Assembly (NCBI RefSeq): GCF_000340215.1
Contig: NW_006921546.1
Span: forward strand, 864,878-928,877
Reading direction: 5' to 3'
DNA length: 64,000 nucleotides
Source: Pseudocercospora fijiensis CIRAD86
Taxonomy: Eukaryota > Ascomycota > Dothideomycetes > Mycosphaerellales > Mycosphaerellaceae
Shown here: positions 36,101-47,514 of the stretch, piece by piece
How positions within the stretch are numbered: position 1 is the first letter of the stretch
How the letters are laid out: every line of letters starts with the position of its first letter
Notes under the pieces: model-generated
Told to the model about the DNA's origin: nothing
Database searches by the model: none
What the model saw: only the letters and a program-made list of their open reading frames with translations
Program-made: the position numbers and the translations under genes

Positions 36101-37340
36101 TAGAGTGCAAAGAATACGATATTATTACTGCCTTCCTTAACGCTCTAATTAATAGCCGCAAAATCTACGTAGAGATACTATACGGCTTCGAAGATAAGAA
36201 CAACCCGTAGGTTTGCCTATTACTCCGTACTCTATATAGACTTAAATAGTTACCTCTACTATAGTACGAAGAATTGAAGAAGTTCCTTATTTAGCTTAAG
36301 TTTACTCCTATTCCGAGCGATATATATATATTTAAACACGCTTCCGGATTACTTATCTATATCTACGTTAACGATATACTTATTATCGTATATAGCCTCT
36401 AAGCACTCGAAGCTATCGCTACGCTCTTTAAAGACAAGTAGGCTCTTCGAGAACTTAGTAATCTTTATTACTTCCTCGGAATGCGAGTTATCCGCGATAG
36501 AGCGAAGAAGACTATCTACGTTGTCTAAGATAGATATTTAAACAAGCTAGTATAGAAATACAACCTACTCCCTAGCACATTTAAGGCACCGGCTTTACCT
36601 ATAGACTCTCGGAATAAGCTTCGCAAAGCTCCGGACTCCTATATAGCTAAGAAAGCACTAAAAGAGAGATATTAGGTGCTAGTAGGTAAAGTGCTCTAGC
36701 TAGTTATAATTACTCGCGCAGAATGTACGTATAAAATAGGTATTAGATCGCGGTACCTCTCTAACCCTACGATAGAATACTATACTATAGTGTTCCGCAT
36801 TCTAAAGTACCTTATCGGTTACTATAACCGTAGCCTTATGTTTGATAGCACCGTACTATTTAATCTTTATAGCTACGCTAACGTAGTATAGGCCGACGAC
36901 TTAGATATACGTCGCTCTATAGGGGGGTATTGCTTCACTCTTAGCAATAGTCTTATTACCTAGAAGAGCGGTAGACAACTACTTATTATACTCTCTTTAA
37001 TAGAAGCCGAATATGTCTAACTATCTCTAGTATCTAAGGAGGGTATAGCACTCGGCAATCTTATTACCGAGCTCGATAGCTTTAAGGATAAAGCAGTATT
37101 CCCTATTACTATCTACGAAGACAATATTCCTACTATTAATATTACTAAGCGTACTACTAGCATTAATGGCCGTACGCGGCATATCGATATACGCTTCTAT
37201 TTTATTCGCGAGAAGATTTAAGAGGGCAAGATTATAGTTAACTAGATTAGCACTAATTAATAGAAGGCCGACGGTCTTACTAAAGCGCTTAATCGCTATA
37301 AGCATAAAGCATTCGTTTAGCAACTAAACCTCGTCGACTA
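33120..37340 (+). pseudogene. pol: pol remnant, Copia element
   Basis: Integrase core near 33,860-34,480 (GEYYYTLFTNATSTYRYLYI, and NGRAKVSN near 34,160, where the usual AE of the catalytic Glu is AK). A Gly/Ala/Ile-rich linker is near 34,680-34,800. RT runs from about 35,860 (ATLFKDK, LYYFLGMRVIRD) with the catalytic box YVND at 36,362, usually YVDD. RNase H at 36,880-37,310 shows SLIEAEYV, YEDNIPTINI, HIDIRFYFIREKI and ADGLTKALNR, the classic Copia C-terminus. TAG/TAA codons run throughout. Confidence 0.88.
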
Positions 37341-37683
37341 TATAGTCGCTATTAAAACGTCTAAGTAGCACTATATTTAGTATTAACGGAGTTTCTCGAC
37401 CGCTTATTAGCTATTACTAGAAACCTCGCTAATCGCACGCTTTAACTTATTAAATAGTCATTTGCGCAAGTAACAGATCTACGGCGTATGCCTTATTACG
37501 ACTTACGAGTCCCGGCTTTATCGCAGTCTCGCCTATAGAATTAGCTTATAGTATATATATTTTATATAGTATAGATATGCGACAACTAGGAGGCGCTATA
37601 GAAGGGATAGGCAGTAGCCCCTTATATAAACAATAGGCATATTATAGCTATATTGTAACAATAACACTCGTATAGGGGGTAAC
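37341..37683 (+). other. 3' untranslated region, Copia element
   Basis: It follows the RNase H frame. The tract TATAGGGGGT ending just before the 3' LTR is the likely polypurine tract. No gene recognised. Confidence 0.6.
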
Positions 37684-37814
37684 TTAATATATCTAGGCTA
37701 GGTCCTATAGCCTTAGGCTACGATTACGTACCCGAGCGTTCTTAGTATAGCCGATCTCTCTCTTCCGTAGAACCCTTCGTAGATATCTAATCTACTAGTA
37801 TTCTTACATTTAGT
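37684..37814 (+). repeat. 3' LTR, Copia element
   Basis: 131 bp, matching 31,664-31,794, followed by TATATAC at 37,815-37,821. Confidence 0.87.
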
Positions 37815-37821
37815 TATATAC

Positions 37822-39120
37822 TACTAGCTAAATAGTAAGCGGTATATAAAAGAATATATATAGACCTATATAGTATACTAGCGTATTAAAGCACTAAAGC
37901 ACCTACTATTTAGCGAGTTGTCTTTACTTCCTATTCCTAGGAAGCCGTTCGTAGAGCTTATAATAGACTTTATTATAGGCCTTCCTTCTACTAAGCGTAG
38001 GGGTAGCAAGGATATATATAATACTATCCTTGTTATAGTAGATCGATTTACTAAAGGCGCTCGATATATCCCGGCGCGCAAGGATTAGACTACTATTAAT
38101 ATAGTAGAGGCGCTATAGACTAATATCTTCTATACCTATTAGGGAACCCCTAAGGGGATAGTATCCGATCGTAGATCGATACTAATATCTTACTATTAGA
38201 GCGAGATTTGCTTGTAGCTAAGACTAAAGCATCGGCTATTAATAGCCTTCTATCTATAGACTAACGGTTAAATAGAGAGGCAGAATACTACCCTATAGTA
38301 GTACCTATATAGTTACATTAACGAGAACCCTAACGACTAGGTTAATCTCCTACAACTAGCTAAATTCGTATATAATAATAGTGTCTACTTATCGACTAAG
38401 GTGTTACTATATATAGCTATAATAGGCTAGAACGCTACTATACTATAAGACCTACTATCGCTCGAGGCCGAGCGTAAGGAAAGGGAAGCGCGTTAAGTAC
38501 TAGAGATACTAGCGGCGATAGAACGTATCTAGAAGATACGAGAAATCTATACTAAGATAGCTAAGAAGCTAATAAGGGCTTAAGAGTACTAAAAGACCTA
38601 CTACGATAAGCGCTATATACTAATAACCTTTAAATAAGGCGATATAGTTATACTAAGCACTAAGAACCTCCGTATCCGCAAACACCTATTACCTAATAGC
38701 AAAATAAGGCCTAAGCTCGCACTAAGATACATTAGCCTATTCCGCATTCGAGAAGTTAAAGGCTCTTCTATATAGGCCTATTAGTTGTAGCTTCTACCCT
38801 ATTATACTATCTATAATACCTTCTATATATCCCTCCTTAAACTATACTATTAGCGCGAAGGTAATAAAGCGCCTACTAAGTTAGAAGAAGTCTTAGCCGA
38901 TAGTAAAGAGCTATAGTCTATAGAGCGTATACTAAAGTATCGGACTAGATAAGGTAAGAAGGAGTACCTCCTAAGATAGCAAGGCTATTTACCTAAATAG
39001 GACTCGTAGGAGGCTAAAGACTCTTTTAAGGATATAACTGAGTTATTAGACGAGTATTAGACTAGTGTAAAGAACAAGAAGAAGGCTAAGGGCCTATAAT
39101 GCCGCCTAGGAATAATGCTA
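37822..39120 (+). pseudogene. pol: pol remnant, integrase core and chromodomain, Gypsy copy 2 (3' piece)
   Basis: It resumes the integrase after the Copia insert. The core shows IDFIIGLP, NTILVIVDRFTKGARYIP and ERQN with Glu. The GPY/F-like segment is near 38,730-38,830. The chromodomain is at about 38,915-39,012 (SIERILKYRTR, GKKEYLLR). Breaks are TAG/TAA. Confidence 0.87.
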
Positions 39121-40359
39121 CCCCTAGGGTACTATTAGCTAACTAATTAGAGGCAAGCAATTGTTAGTAAAGGACAATAAGACTATACTACTATAGTAAA
39201 CGCGCACCGAGTATTAACAAACGCGCTATAGCGCGTCAACCAATCGTACGCTCTTTTAAGGGCTCTACCTCTTTACTAATGCGCCCTATAAGGCCTTCTT
39301 CTAGCACTTAGGTCCCCCTCTTATTCCTTTATTCTATCGAGGCCTCGAGGCCTAGGCAATCGGCGCGGCCGGCGCGGCTATATTAGTAACGGTATTGCGG
39401 AGTGTATTGCTATTTAAGAAAGGAAGGATATAGCTATATTAGTAACGGTGTTACCGAGTTATTATTAGTTAAAGAAGGAAATTAAAAGAAGGTAAAGTTA
39501 GCGCTAAGACGACTAGCGCCGCTATTATTAACATTACCTACTATTGTCGCTATACTTATAAAGACAACCTTACCTATACTACGGCCTAAGGCCGGAAGCG
39601 CGCTATACTAATTAAGTTAAAAGAATAGCTATATTAAAGGTTTAATTAAAACTTTAAGGCCGAGTTAAAACTTTAAGCCGTCTAAAAGATTAAGCGACTA
39701 ATAGACTAACTAAGGGTAAAAACTATAGAGCTAAGTTAGCCGGGGTCGATCTTGCGGATAATAGGTTACTCCTCGATCTTTCCGATCCTTTAAGCAAGGC
39801 GAACCTTAACTATTATACTTATAATAGCCTTTACCTATAGAAACTAGAAGAACTAAGTTTTTTGAAAAGATATAATTAGTTAACATTTAAAGGCTACTAA
39901 ACCTAACTAATTAGGGCTAGTAAAACTACGATAGTAAATAATAGTCCTCGTAATAATATGAATAATCCCTCGGAACGGACAACCCTCGGAAGCGGACATT
40001 TCTAGGTCTTTTAGAGTAGACGCAAAGAACTCGGAACGATATTACTTAGAGCGGAGGTAGGGCTATAATACCTCGTACGTCTATCTATTATAGTAGGGAA
40101 GACGCGCCCGTATTATAATTAGTCGATAGCCCTCAATTCTTATAGCTTTATATCCCTTTACTTTATTATATATAAGGATAGCGCAGTTAGAGTTAGACAT
40201 TATATCGGAAGGTAAGGTTTAATATAGTTATATAATTAGGTAGTTAAGTGTTTAATTTAGCGTAGGCTAAGTAGCTTATTAGACTTGCTAAGTTAGTAGC
40301 TATAGAGGTCGTAGAATATAGATAGGCTACGAGGGCGCGGCCTTTAGAAGGGAAGCGTA
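39121..40359 (+). other. 3' untranslated region, Gypsy copy 2
   Basis: Matches the 3' regions of copies 1 and 3, including GGCCTCGAGGCC and GGCGCGGCCGGCGCGG near 39,340-39,380 and the purine tract before the 3' LTR. Confidence 0.75.
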
Positions 40360-40555
40360 TATTAGGGCTAAAGAGGCTATACGTAATTAGTATATAACTA
40401 GGCTAAGTAAAGCTAGGGTCTTAGTACCTTAGGCAGGGCTTAGCGCTTAGCGTTAGGCTAACTAGCTAGCCTTCCTCCTTCTCCTTCTAGACCTCTATCG
40501 AATACTACTCGTACCTACTACTACCCTATCTACCTACTAATATACCCTTCTTATA
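40360..40555 (+). repeat. 3' LTR, Gypsy copy 2
   Basis: 196 bp, TATTAGGG to TTATA, followed by GATTT at 40,556-40,560. Confidence 0.92.
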
Positions 40556-40560
40556 GATTT

Positions 40561-42365
40561 AGGGACGGCGCGGAGATAAAATTAGAAATATAGCCGGTAC
40601 CTATAGCCGGTAAAAGGATACGAAAATAGGCCTCCTCCTAGATTAATCTAACTACTAAATATAATTTCTAACTAATCCGCTATAAACCGACGCCTAATTT
40701 TAGCTAGAAGCTATATATCTTTATTTTAACGAGTAACCCGCTTCGTATAGATAGTAAGGAGGTTTAAAAGCTTAAGCTCGGTTACGAGAAATGCCTCCGT
40801 AGCTTCCTAGATCCTAGAGCTAAATATTCTAGTGTTACAATGTTCGAGTATATAGCGTAGGCGCGGCCGTGCGTCCTCTAAACACTAAATAGGGACATTA
40901 GAATGTTTGTACTAAAACGTTTGCTTTCTATTAGTAGACCTCGCCTACGGCCGCAGAATTCGCCCGTAGCCGTTTCTTCTCGTTGCCCCTAAGAGTCGGT
41001 TATATACCTACGTATTATTTATATACGACTCCCTTTACGTCGCTTCTACGCAAAGTTTAGATAATCTACCTTCGCGTCCTAAGTCTCGCTAATCTATCCT
41101 AGCGTAAACATAGCTACTAGACAATCCATTCTTTTTATTAGCAGCTTGTTACTTTATACTATTACCTTACTATTATAGCAGATTACTAGCCCCTTTATTG
41201 TATATAAGTACAGGTTTCTTCTTTACAAGTATAACGCGCGTCTAATAGAGATATCTCGACCCGACTTAATCTTATTACCCCTACGTAGTATAAAGATTTC
41301 CTCGTAGTGTAGAAACCAACCGACGAGAACGTAATAGCTCTTAAAGTCCTACGCGGACCTAACGAACCTAGAACTACGAAGGCAGACACACTTAGGCGTA
41401 TATTCGAATAGATCGGTAATTCTATCGAGAGTAACTCGGTTAGGGCGACTATACTCTAGCGGTACGCTCTATAGTACAAGATCTAGGAGACTAGTGCTAA
41501 TCCTTTACTCCGTATATCCTAAGCCTTCGTTCGAAGCCTCGACTAGCACGGCCTAATCTATTGCGCCGTCGTCCTCGGAATATCTATAGACGCCTCCCGC
41601 TAAGTAAGCAACCGTATTATCGAAGCCGCCTAGGGCGAAGATTAGTTTACTTAAGCCTCGGAGCTTGTCCGGCTTCCGTTTAGCGCTCTACTTTTAGTAC
41701 CTAAACGCATTCTCGCCGATATTATAGCTACTACTTAGATTAGACTTAGTCTCGAAGAAGCCTATCGCTTCTAGATATAAGGCAAACGGAAGAGGCTCGC
41801 GGAAGCCTAGAATAGTCGCGTTAATAAGAGGAAGAGCGCTCTTTACGATTTTATTACCGGTAGTAATATTACCGCTATAAGAGACGCTTACAAACCGAAA
41901 CCTAGCAAGGAACGTACGATATAGGCCTACCTACCTAATATTCCTAAAGACTATATCGTTCTCTAAGGCTTTAAGACGGGGCGCAATTTACTAGCGCCGA
42001 AAAAACACCTATTACGCGCCTTACGTAAAAAACATCTAAGGAAACCTAGGGTTAAAGCGGGTAGTAATATACTAGTACTAGATTTATAGCTAGAAGACGA
42101 TAGCGTAGAACCCGATATGCCGGCATTAGACGACGAAGGAGGGAAAGGTACCTAGGACAATTCTCTTAATATAGACGGAGATACGGCTTCTAATTTTCTT
42201 AATATATACGATAGATTAGAGCTCCGTTTACAATGTCGCCGGCTTAGCCGTAGAGAAGGGATAGAAGCCTACTATGCCTACTGCCGCAAATAGTAGATAG
42301 ACTTTACCTATGCTTTACTACCGAATATTAGAGAGCGTCTCGCTACGTTAGGCTAGCTACCGTAT
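40561..42365 (+). pseudogene. Unrecognised subtelomeric gene remnant upstream of the RecQ helicase
   Basis: I do not recognise this protein. Two frames are coding-like. From 40,561 to about 41,290 one continues the remnant cut at 20,099 (RDGAEIKLEI, YEKCLRSFLDPRAKYSSV, FVLKRLLSISRPRLRP). From about 41,290 to 42,365 another reads well (VIALKVLRGPNEPRTTKADT, ASELVRLPFSALLLVPKRIL, KRKSALYDFITGSNITAIRD, SKERTI, LPNIPKDYIVL, DRLELRLQCRRLSRREGIEA, YAYCRK). The second part has far fewer breaks and an acidic Asp/Glu/Gly-rich stretch near 42,100. It could be a separate gene or an N-terminal part of the helicase gene that follows. Confidence 0.45.
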
Positions 42366-42426
42366 ATATAAACTTCAATTACTCCGTTCCTACTACGTAC
42401 CGTCCCTATACCTAATATATATAAAT

Positions 42427-42484
42427 GCTAACTATTTTGCTATATAGCGAAAGATCTACCCGTTTTCTAGCTAGCAAAGTAGTC
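42427..42484. repeat. Composite palindrome P1
   Basis: Two palindromes, ACTATTTTGCTATATAGCGA and TTTTCTAGCTAGCAAA, about 10 bp apart. The outer ends are also inverted (CTAACTATTTTGCTA against TAGCAAAGTAGT). The left edge reads GCTAAC..TATAG, like a fungal branch point and 3' splice site. Confidence 0.7.
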
Positions 42485-42984
42485 TATATCTTGCACCTTT
42501 TACTTAATCTTACGACCGCCTCGCTTAGAAGCCCGTAACCTATACGTATATAGCTCCCTACTATCCCGAGGTAGATTAGCTCGTAGCTGCATGCTATCTA
42601 TTCTAACCGCCTGCCCGGATTTCTAACTAGTTTATACCTACGCTATACTAAGTTATATTCTATACGACCTTCGCCTTATTATCTTCCTATATACTATTTA
42701 TAGTAGATACGGCCTATATAGAGATACTATTAAGGTTTAGGTTAGACAATCCGCGCCTTAACTACTTTAGTCTATAAAGGAGGCGATAGATATACGTCCG
42801 TTAACGCGCTCTCGCGATTAATATATTATTACGATTGAGATTATTAGGGTTATAAGAACTACTCCTAATACCTAGGGACCTATATATCGGAAAGATACCG
42901 TTTCGAGGATTACTTCTATTATCTTCCTTAATATCGCATTATTAAGTACGTAACTTGCCGATACGCCGTACCCCCTTACTATTT

Positions 42985-45900
42985 TTACGCTTACCTTAGC
43001 CGCTAATACCGATATACTATTCCTATTACTATCCGTCGCCTTCTTATCGAAGAATTTAAGCCGTTCCCCGATATTGCTATAATACCCGACTAGGTAATTT
43101 AGCCCTAGCTAACCGATAATTAAGCCCCGGAGTTCCCGATCTACTTCGATTGTTTCTAATATACTACTATCGACAAATAGGGCGAACAATATACGGCTAT
43201 CTTTTACTCGCGTACCTCGATATAAGAGTATTATAAAACGCGATACAAGTAGACTAATACCTAGACTCGGGGCGGTAGTAGAAAAGCCCGCCTATAAGAG
43301 ATACCTAATCGCCTATAGGAGAGCAATATCTATATATAGTAATTCTTCTACCCTAAAGCTAGGTACGAACCCGGATAGAATCGCCTATTTTAGGTCTATC
43401 GTCGCGCTCGTATAGTGCCTATTCCCTCCTTATCGTATAACGACTAGTTTGCGTCTACCCTAATTAAAGCCTAGGCCGATATCTAGGAGAAACTAGACGA
43501 GGATCGAAATATCGTTTATAATAGCTTAGCCTACGTATCTGCCCTCTCCCCCTAGATTTAGCAACTCTTTATCGACCTTTACGTTGTCTTACTTTATAAA
43601 GACGAAATATAGGCCGCTATCTGCCTCCCTAAAGAAGATAATAAGCCCTATACCGTAGAAGTTATCGCTATCGCTCGCCGAGCGTTCTCTTATACGATAA
43701 GGCATTATAGCGAAAGTAGCCCCTATTTTAACCTTACTAATTCCCGTAAGCAAGCCCTCGCTAACTTTTATAATATAATATAGAAGTCTAACTATTATAA
43801 ACATTTTCGCTTTCGGCGCTATAAGACCCGCTCGAGCGAACTTAAATACGCTAACGCTATACTATACGCGCTAGTATATTTTATTCGTTATATCTCCCCT
43901 AAAGTTCTATTTTTCCCTTCTATAATGTCGCCTACTAATAAACTTAACGACGACGTCGACGCCGAAGTCGCTAGTTAAGTAAGCGATAAAGTCGATAAAA
44001 AAGTCGACTATAGCCCTACCTAAGTAACGCCGACCGACGAATAGCGCGAACTCTAGAATAAACTTAGCGACTATATCCGAAGTAGTATTACCGAGACGGA
44101 AGAACTAGAACTATATCCTCTTATTTCCTAGTTATTACTCTCCCTATTCTAGTACCTAATTAGTAGTCGTCGGTTCTACTCCCCGCTCCTTAGCTACCTC
44201 GCCCTTTATACGGTACAACCGTATTTAGGCGTATAGCGGGAGCCGAACGACTTTAATTACTATCTCTCCGCTATTGTTTAGATAGGGCAACTCCTTATAT
44301 TTAACTACTCCCGGCGTTATAACTAGGGCTTCGACCGCGACGACGAAGTTTTAGAGGCTATTAAGTATAAGATAGAGTTACTCTTTACGCGAGAGACCGC
44401 TATCCGAGAAATTGTCCGCTAGCGTAGTGCCCTCTTCGCCTTTACTAGCAACTATATATCGACTAATTAAGCTATCTAGGCCGCCGACGGTAAATCTGTT
44501 TAATTTAGGGACGTCGTACTACGAGTTATAGACCTAACTACCCTACTCGAGTATTGCTATCGATAGGCGTATAAGATCCTATAGCGCGACCTCCTTTTCG
44601 GACTTCTGTATAACTCTATCCCCCTTACCGACCTTTATAACCGCCCTAAAGAAACTACTGTCTACTTTAGCTTCCTCTAGGATAAGCGTAATACTACTAT
44701 CGTTAACCTAGCTCGGACGTTCGTTATTAACGCTATCGCTAGTAATCCGGCTCTATTATATTTATACTTAGAGGCCGGTTTAGATACACTTCGCCTTAGC
44801 TCGGCAGTCGGTACGTATAAGTATTGCGTCTAAGAGTTCCTTTAGCTACTTAGCGTCCTTATATTTATTAGTAGCGGTTAGCCCGCCCGCGAACCCGAAT
44901 TCTTCTCGGCGACATAGCGTAATACTTAGTCGGTCCGCTCTATTACTATCCGAGATAGATATATTATAATTTACCTAACCTATACTAAGCTCCGCTAGAA
45001 GCTAAACAATAAACAAAACGTCCGCTTCCTATTTAAGCTCGGCCGCCTACTTATCGATTACCTTATATACATTTAACTATTTCGCGAGCTCTACTAGTAT
45101 TAATCTAACCCCGGGTAGGTACTTAGTCCTTTCCTCTAGTCTAAGGATAACCTCGTCTAGTCGGATAATACTATAACCCGATACCTTCGTCGATAGACTA
45201 TAGCTGCTAGCCTACCCGCCTTCGGTATTAGCGAGTAGCGTTACTTCTCCGTCGCTATTATTAAGAAATTCTTTAGCAAGTTCGTAGGCTTCGATTAATT
45301 AGACGTAGACAACGAAGACGACGAGGTCGACGATATAAAGGCAGCTATAGCTAGGTAGCGTAACTATAGTCTCTATACTACTAATATTTTATATACTAAC
45401 ACTAATCTATTCGCCGCGTCGTCTAACTTATAGGATAGCTTAATCTAAGGCGGGTACCGCGCGTCTCGTATTTAGTCGAACTTCCTCTAGCTTCCTACCG
45501 CTATTACTCGCTACTAGGGGACCTAGCCGTCGCTAGGTAGCTCTATTAGCAACCTCTTAGTACTCGAGAATAGTAGTCTCGCCCCCGTCTTTACTCTCGA
45601 TAAAGCCCTATAGTACGCGCGCGAAATTATATAAAACCCGCGGCTATAGTAGAAGAGCGAGGGTTAAGCGACCGCTATACGATAGATCCTCTCCCTCGAG
45701 GCCTAACTACTCGTCGTCCTCGGCACTAGCGCCGGTAAGAGTCTCCTCTTTATAGTTCCTTACTATATAAAAGGTATACGGACTACCGTATTTATCCTTT
45801 CTCTAGTTGCTCTACGAGTTAATATACTTACCCGACTTAAAGCTGCTAAAGTGTCCTACGTAGTATAGTAACTAGGAATAGAGCGCCCCGCTTCCCTTAT

Positions 45901-47412
45901 CCTAGTTAGCGCTAAGGCCGCCTACTCTACCTAATTTATTATATATATACGGCGTCTCGGGATCTAGAACTAGCTCGATCGTATCTTCGTCGACGAGTAC
46001 TATTTAACTATAACCGCGTTGCCGTACCGCTCTATCTTTCGCTAATTTAGCTATCTCGGGTCGATTAGTACCTAGGTCGTCTACCTAACCGCTACTCTAC
46101 TACTATTAATAGAACCTAAATTCCTATAGCGCAACGTTATCGCCTAGCCTATAATAGTACGGCGGAGTACTAATCGCGCTAATATTATATATCGTATTTC
46201 CTTATACTAGTAGGCATAGTTACTACTTATAGCCGTACGACTTATTAGGAAGTAACCTAGGGCGAGTATATTCGTACCTAGCGATCGCGTCCTAGTATTC
46301 GTATATAGTCTCGACTACGCTAAGCAGCTAGTAAGGGAAATTAATTACTCGTACTTTACCGCCGCTAGTAGAACTACTAGCGAGAAAGAATAGCTACTCG
46401 ACGCCTAGCTTAATAGCACCGATAATCTATTTCTTATCGCTACTCCTACGCTCGGCGAAGGATTCGACGTACTACGTATCTAGGTTGTTATCTACGTCGG
46501 CCTCCTACCCTTACTAACATTATTCGTATAATAGTCCGGTCGCGCTAGGCGAGATAGAAAGCTAGTACTATCTTACCTTCTACTACTAACCGAACTAACT
46601 ATACTAGCAACGGTCGACTAGAGTAAGCTTAGCTTCGATTAATACTCTTACGTAGATAACGTTAGCTATATATCGTAGCGCGAGAGGTAAGCTATATAGT
46701 AATATACTTACGTAGGTAAATGTTTGCGTCTAATTATATCTAATTACCTCGATAGTCCCTAATTCCGCTTAACGTATATATCTAACCTAGACGATAGTAA
46801 CGAGCTCTACTAACGATATATATACCGACTAGTACTGCCTCTAACCTAGCCCGAAACGCCGTAGGCTTAGGCGATCCGTCGGTAGACCGCCTATTTCTAG
46901 CGCATCTAGCAAAACGAAGCTAGTAGTATAATACAGTTCGACCGTAACCTCGCCGTTATCTAATAACTATATACTATCTGCCGCTTCGTTAATCCCCGCC
47001 TCCCTATATACTAATTCTCTTAATGCCTATGCGCTAACTTCGTAGTTGCGAAGAAGAGGCAAGCGCTCTAAACTAAGCCGATCGAGAGGTACTATACCTA
47101 CTTCTACTACTATTTCCCTTTTACTATATACTAGGAATATAGTAAGCAAATACGGAGTTGTTAACGGCTAGACGTTATATAGCTAGTCGCTATCGGCGTG
47201 TTCTAGTCGCTATAGATAGGTCCTACTTAGATCCGGGATAAATTCTAGTACTAATTTAAAACGCTAGAGGAATACCTCTAGTAGATAACTTAGACCACTA
47301 TATAGGATAGAGAAAAGGCTATCTAAGGTATTCGTCTCTACGCTATCGCTATCGAGCACGTTCTAGCTAGGAACGTTAAACTAGATCCAGTACCCGCTAA
47401 TAACTATATAGA
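42985..47412 (+). pseudogene. Telomere-linked RecQ-type helicase (TLH-like), RIP-degraded
   Basis: The motor is a superfamily 2 DNA helicase. One frame runs about 4.4 kb with only TAG/TAA breaks. The long N-terminal region includes DLLFGLLYNSIPLTDLYNRP and KETTVYFSFLQ-type sequence (near 44,600-44,680), which I recall from fungal subtelomeric RecQ-like proteins. Motif I GTSAGKS is at 45,722-45,742; motif II reads DEYY at 45,992-46,003 (RIP form of DECH); TATL is the motif III equivalent; TLGEGFDV follows near 46,448; motif VI SGRARRD is near 46,535. A Cys-containing C-terminal region is near 46,710-47,050. An in-frame ATG is at 43,925 but the frame is coding-like from about 42,985. TLH genes are a hallmark of telomere-adjacent DNA in fungi. 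Confidence 0.82.
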
Positions 47413-47427
47413 GTAGGAATTCTAGAC

Positions 47428-47507
47428 GCTAACTATTTCGCCGGCCGGAAAAAAAAAACAATATACCGGTCGTACTATTTACTTTTCTATCTAGCGAAAT
47501 AGTCGGT
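47428..47507. repeat. Composite palindrome P2
   Basis: GCTAACTATTTCGCCGGCCG, then a 10-A run, then a second arm ending TAGCGAAATAGTCGG. It lies just after the last in-frame part of the helicase and may sit in an intron or mark its 3' end. Confidence 0.65.
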
Positions 47508-47514
47508 ACGTAGC

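Larger units (their letters stand above)
31664..37814 (+). mobile_element. Ty1/Copia retrotransposon, RIP-inactivated, nested in Gypsy copy 2
   Basis: About 6.15 kb with 131-bp LTRs (31,664-31,794 and 37,684-37,814). The gene order gag, protease, integrase, reverse transcriptase, RNase H (integrase before RT) is diagnostic of Copia. It is the only Copia element in the window. The terminal TG..CA is not visible at the LTR ends, probably through RIP or a misplaced boundary of 1-3 bases. Confidence 0.92.
20100..40555 (+). mobile_element. Gypsy chromovirus copy 2, carrying two nested elements
   Basis: The outer element of the nest. LTRs of 196 bp (20,100-20,295 and 40,360-40,555) are flanked by GATTT. 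The body is in three pieces: 20,100-23,177, 30,311-31,663 and 37,822-40,555, separated by Gypsy copy 3 and a Copia element. Subtracting both inserts and their duplications leaves about 7,165 bp. It keeps an unmutated YLDD catalytic box. Its LTRs are a slightly different variant from those of copies 1 and 3 (TGTTAGGGC against TGTTAGGAC starts, and ATACTACTCGTACC against ATACTATACTAATT). Confidence 0.93.

Noticed and set aside
34605..37323. Minus-strand frames at 34,605-34,808 and 37,027-37,323
   Set aside because: Antisense of the Copia integrase linker and RNase H, which read clearly on the plus strand.
41195..43804. Minus-strand frames at 41,195-41,389 and 43,589-43,804
   Set aside because: The plus strand reads as the unrecognised gene and the helic­ase N-terminal region here. 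The minus-strand frames have no family resemblance.
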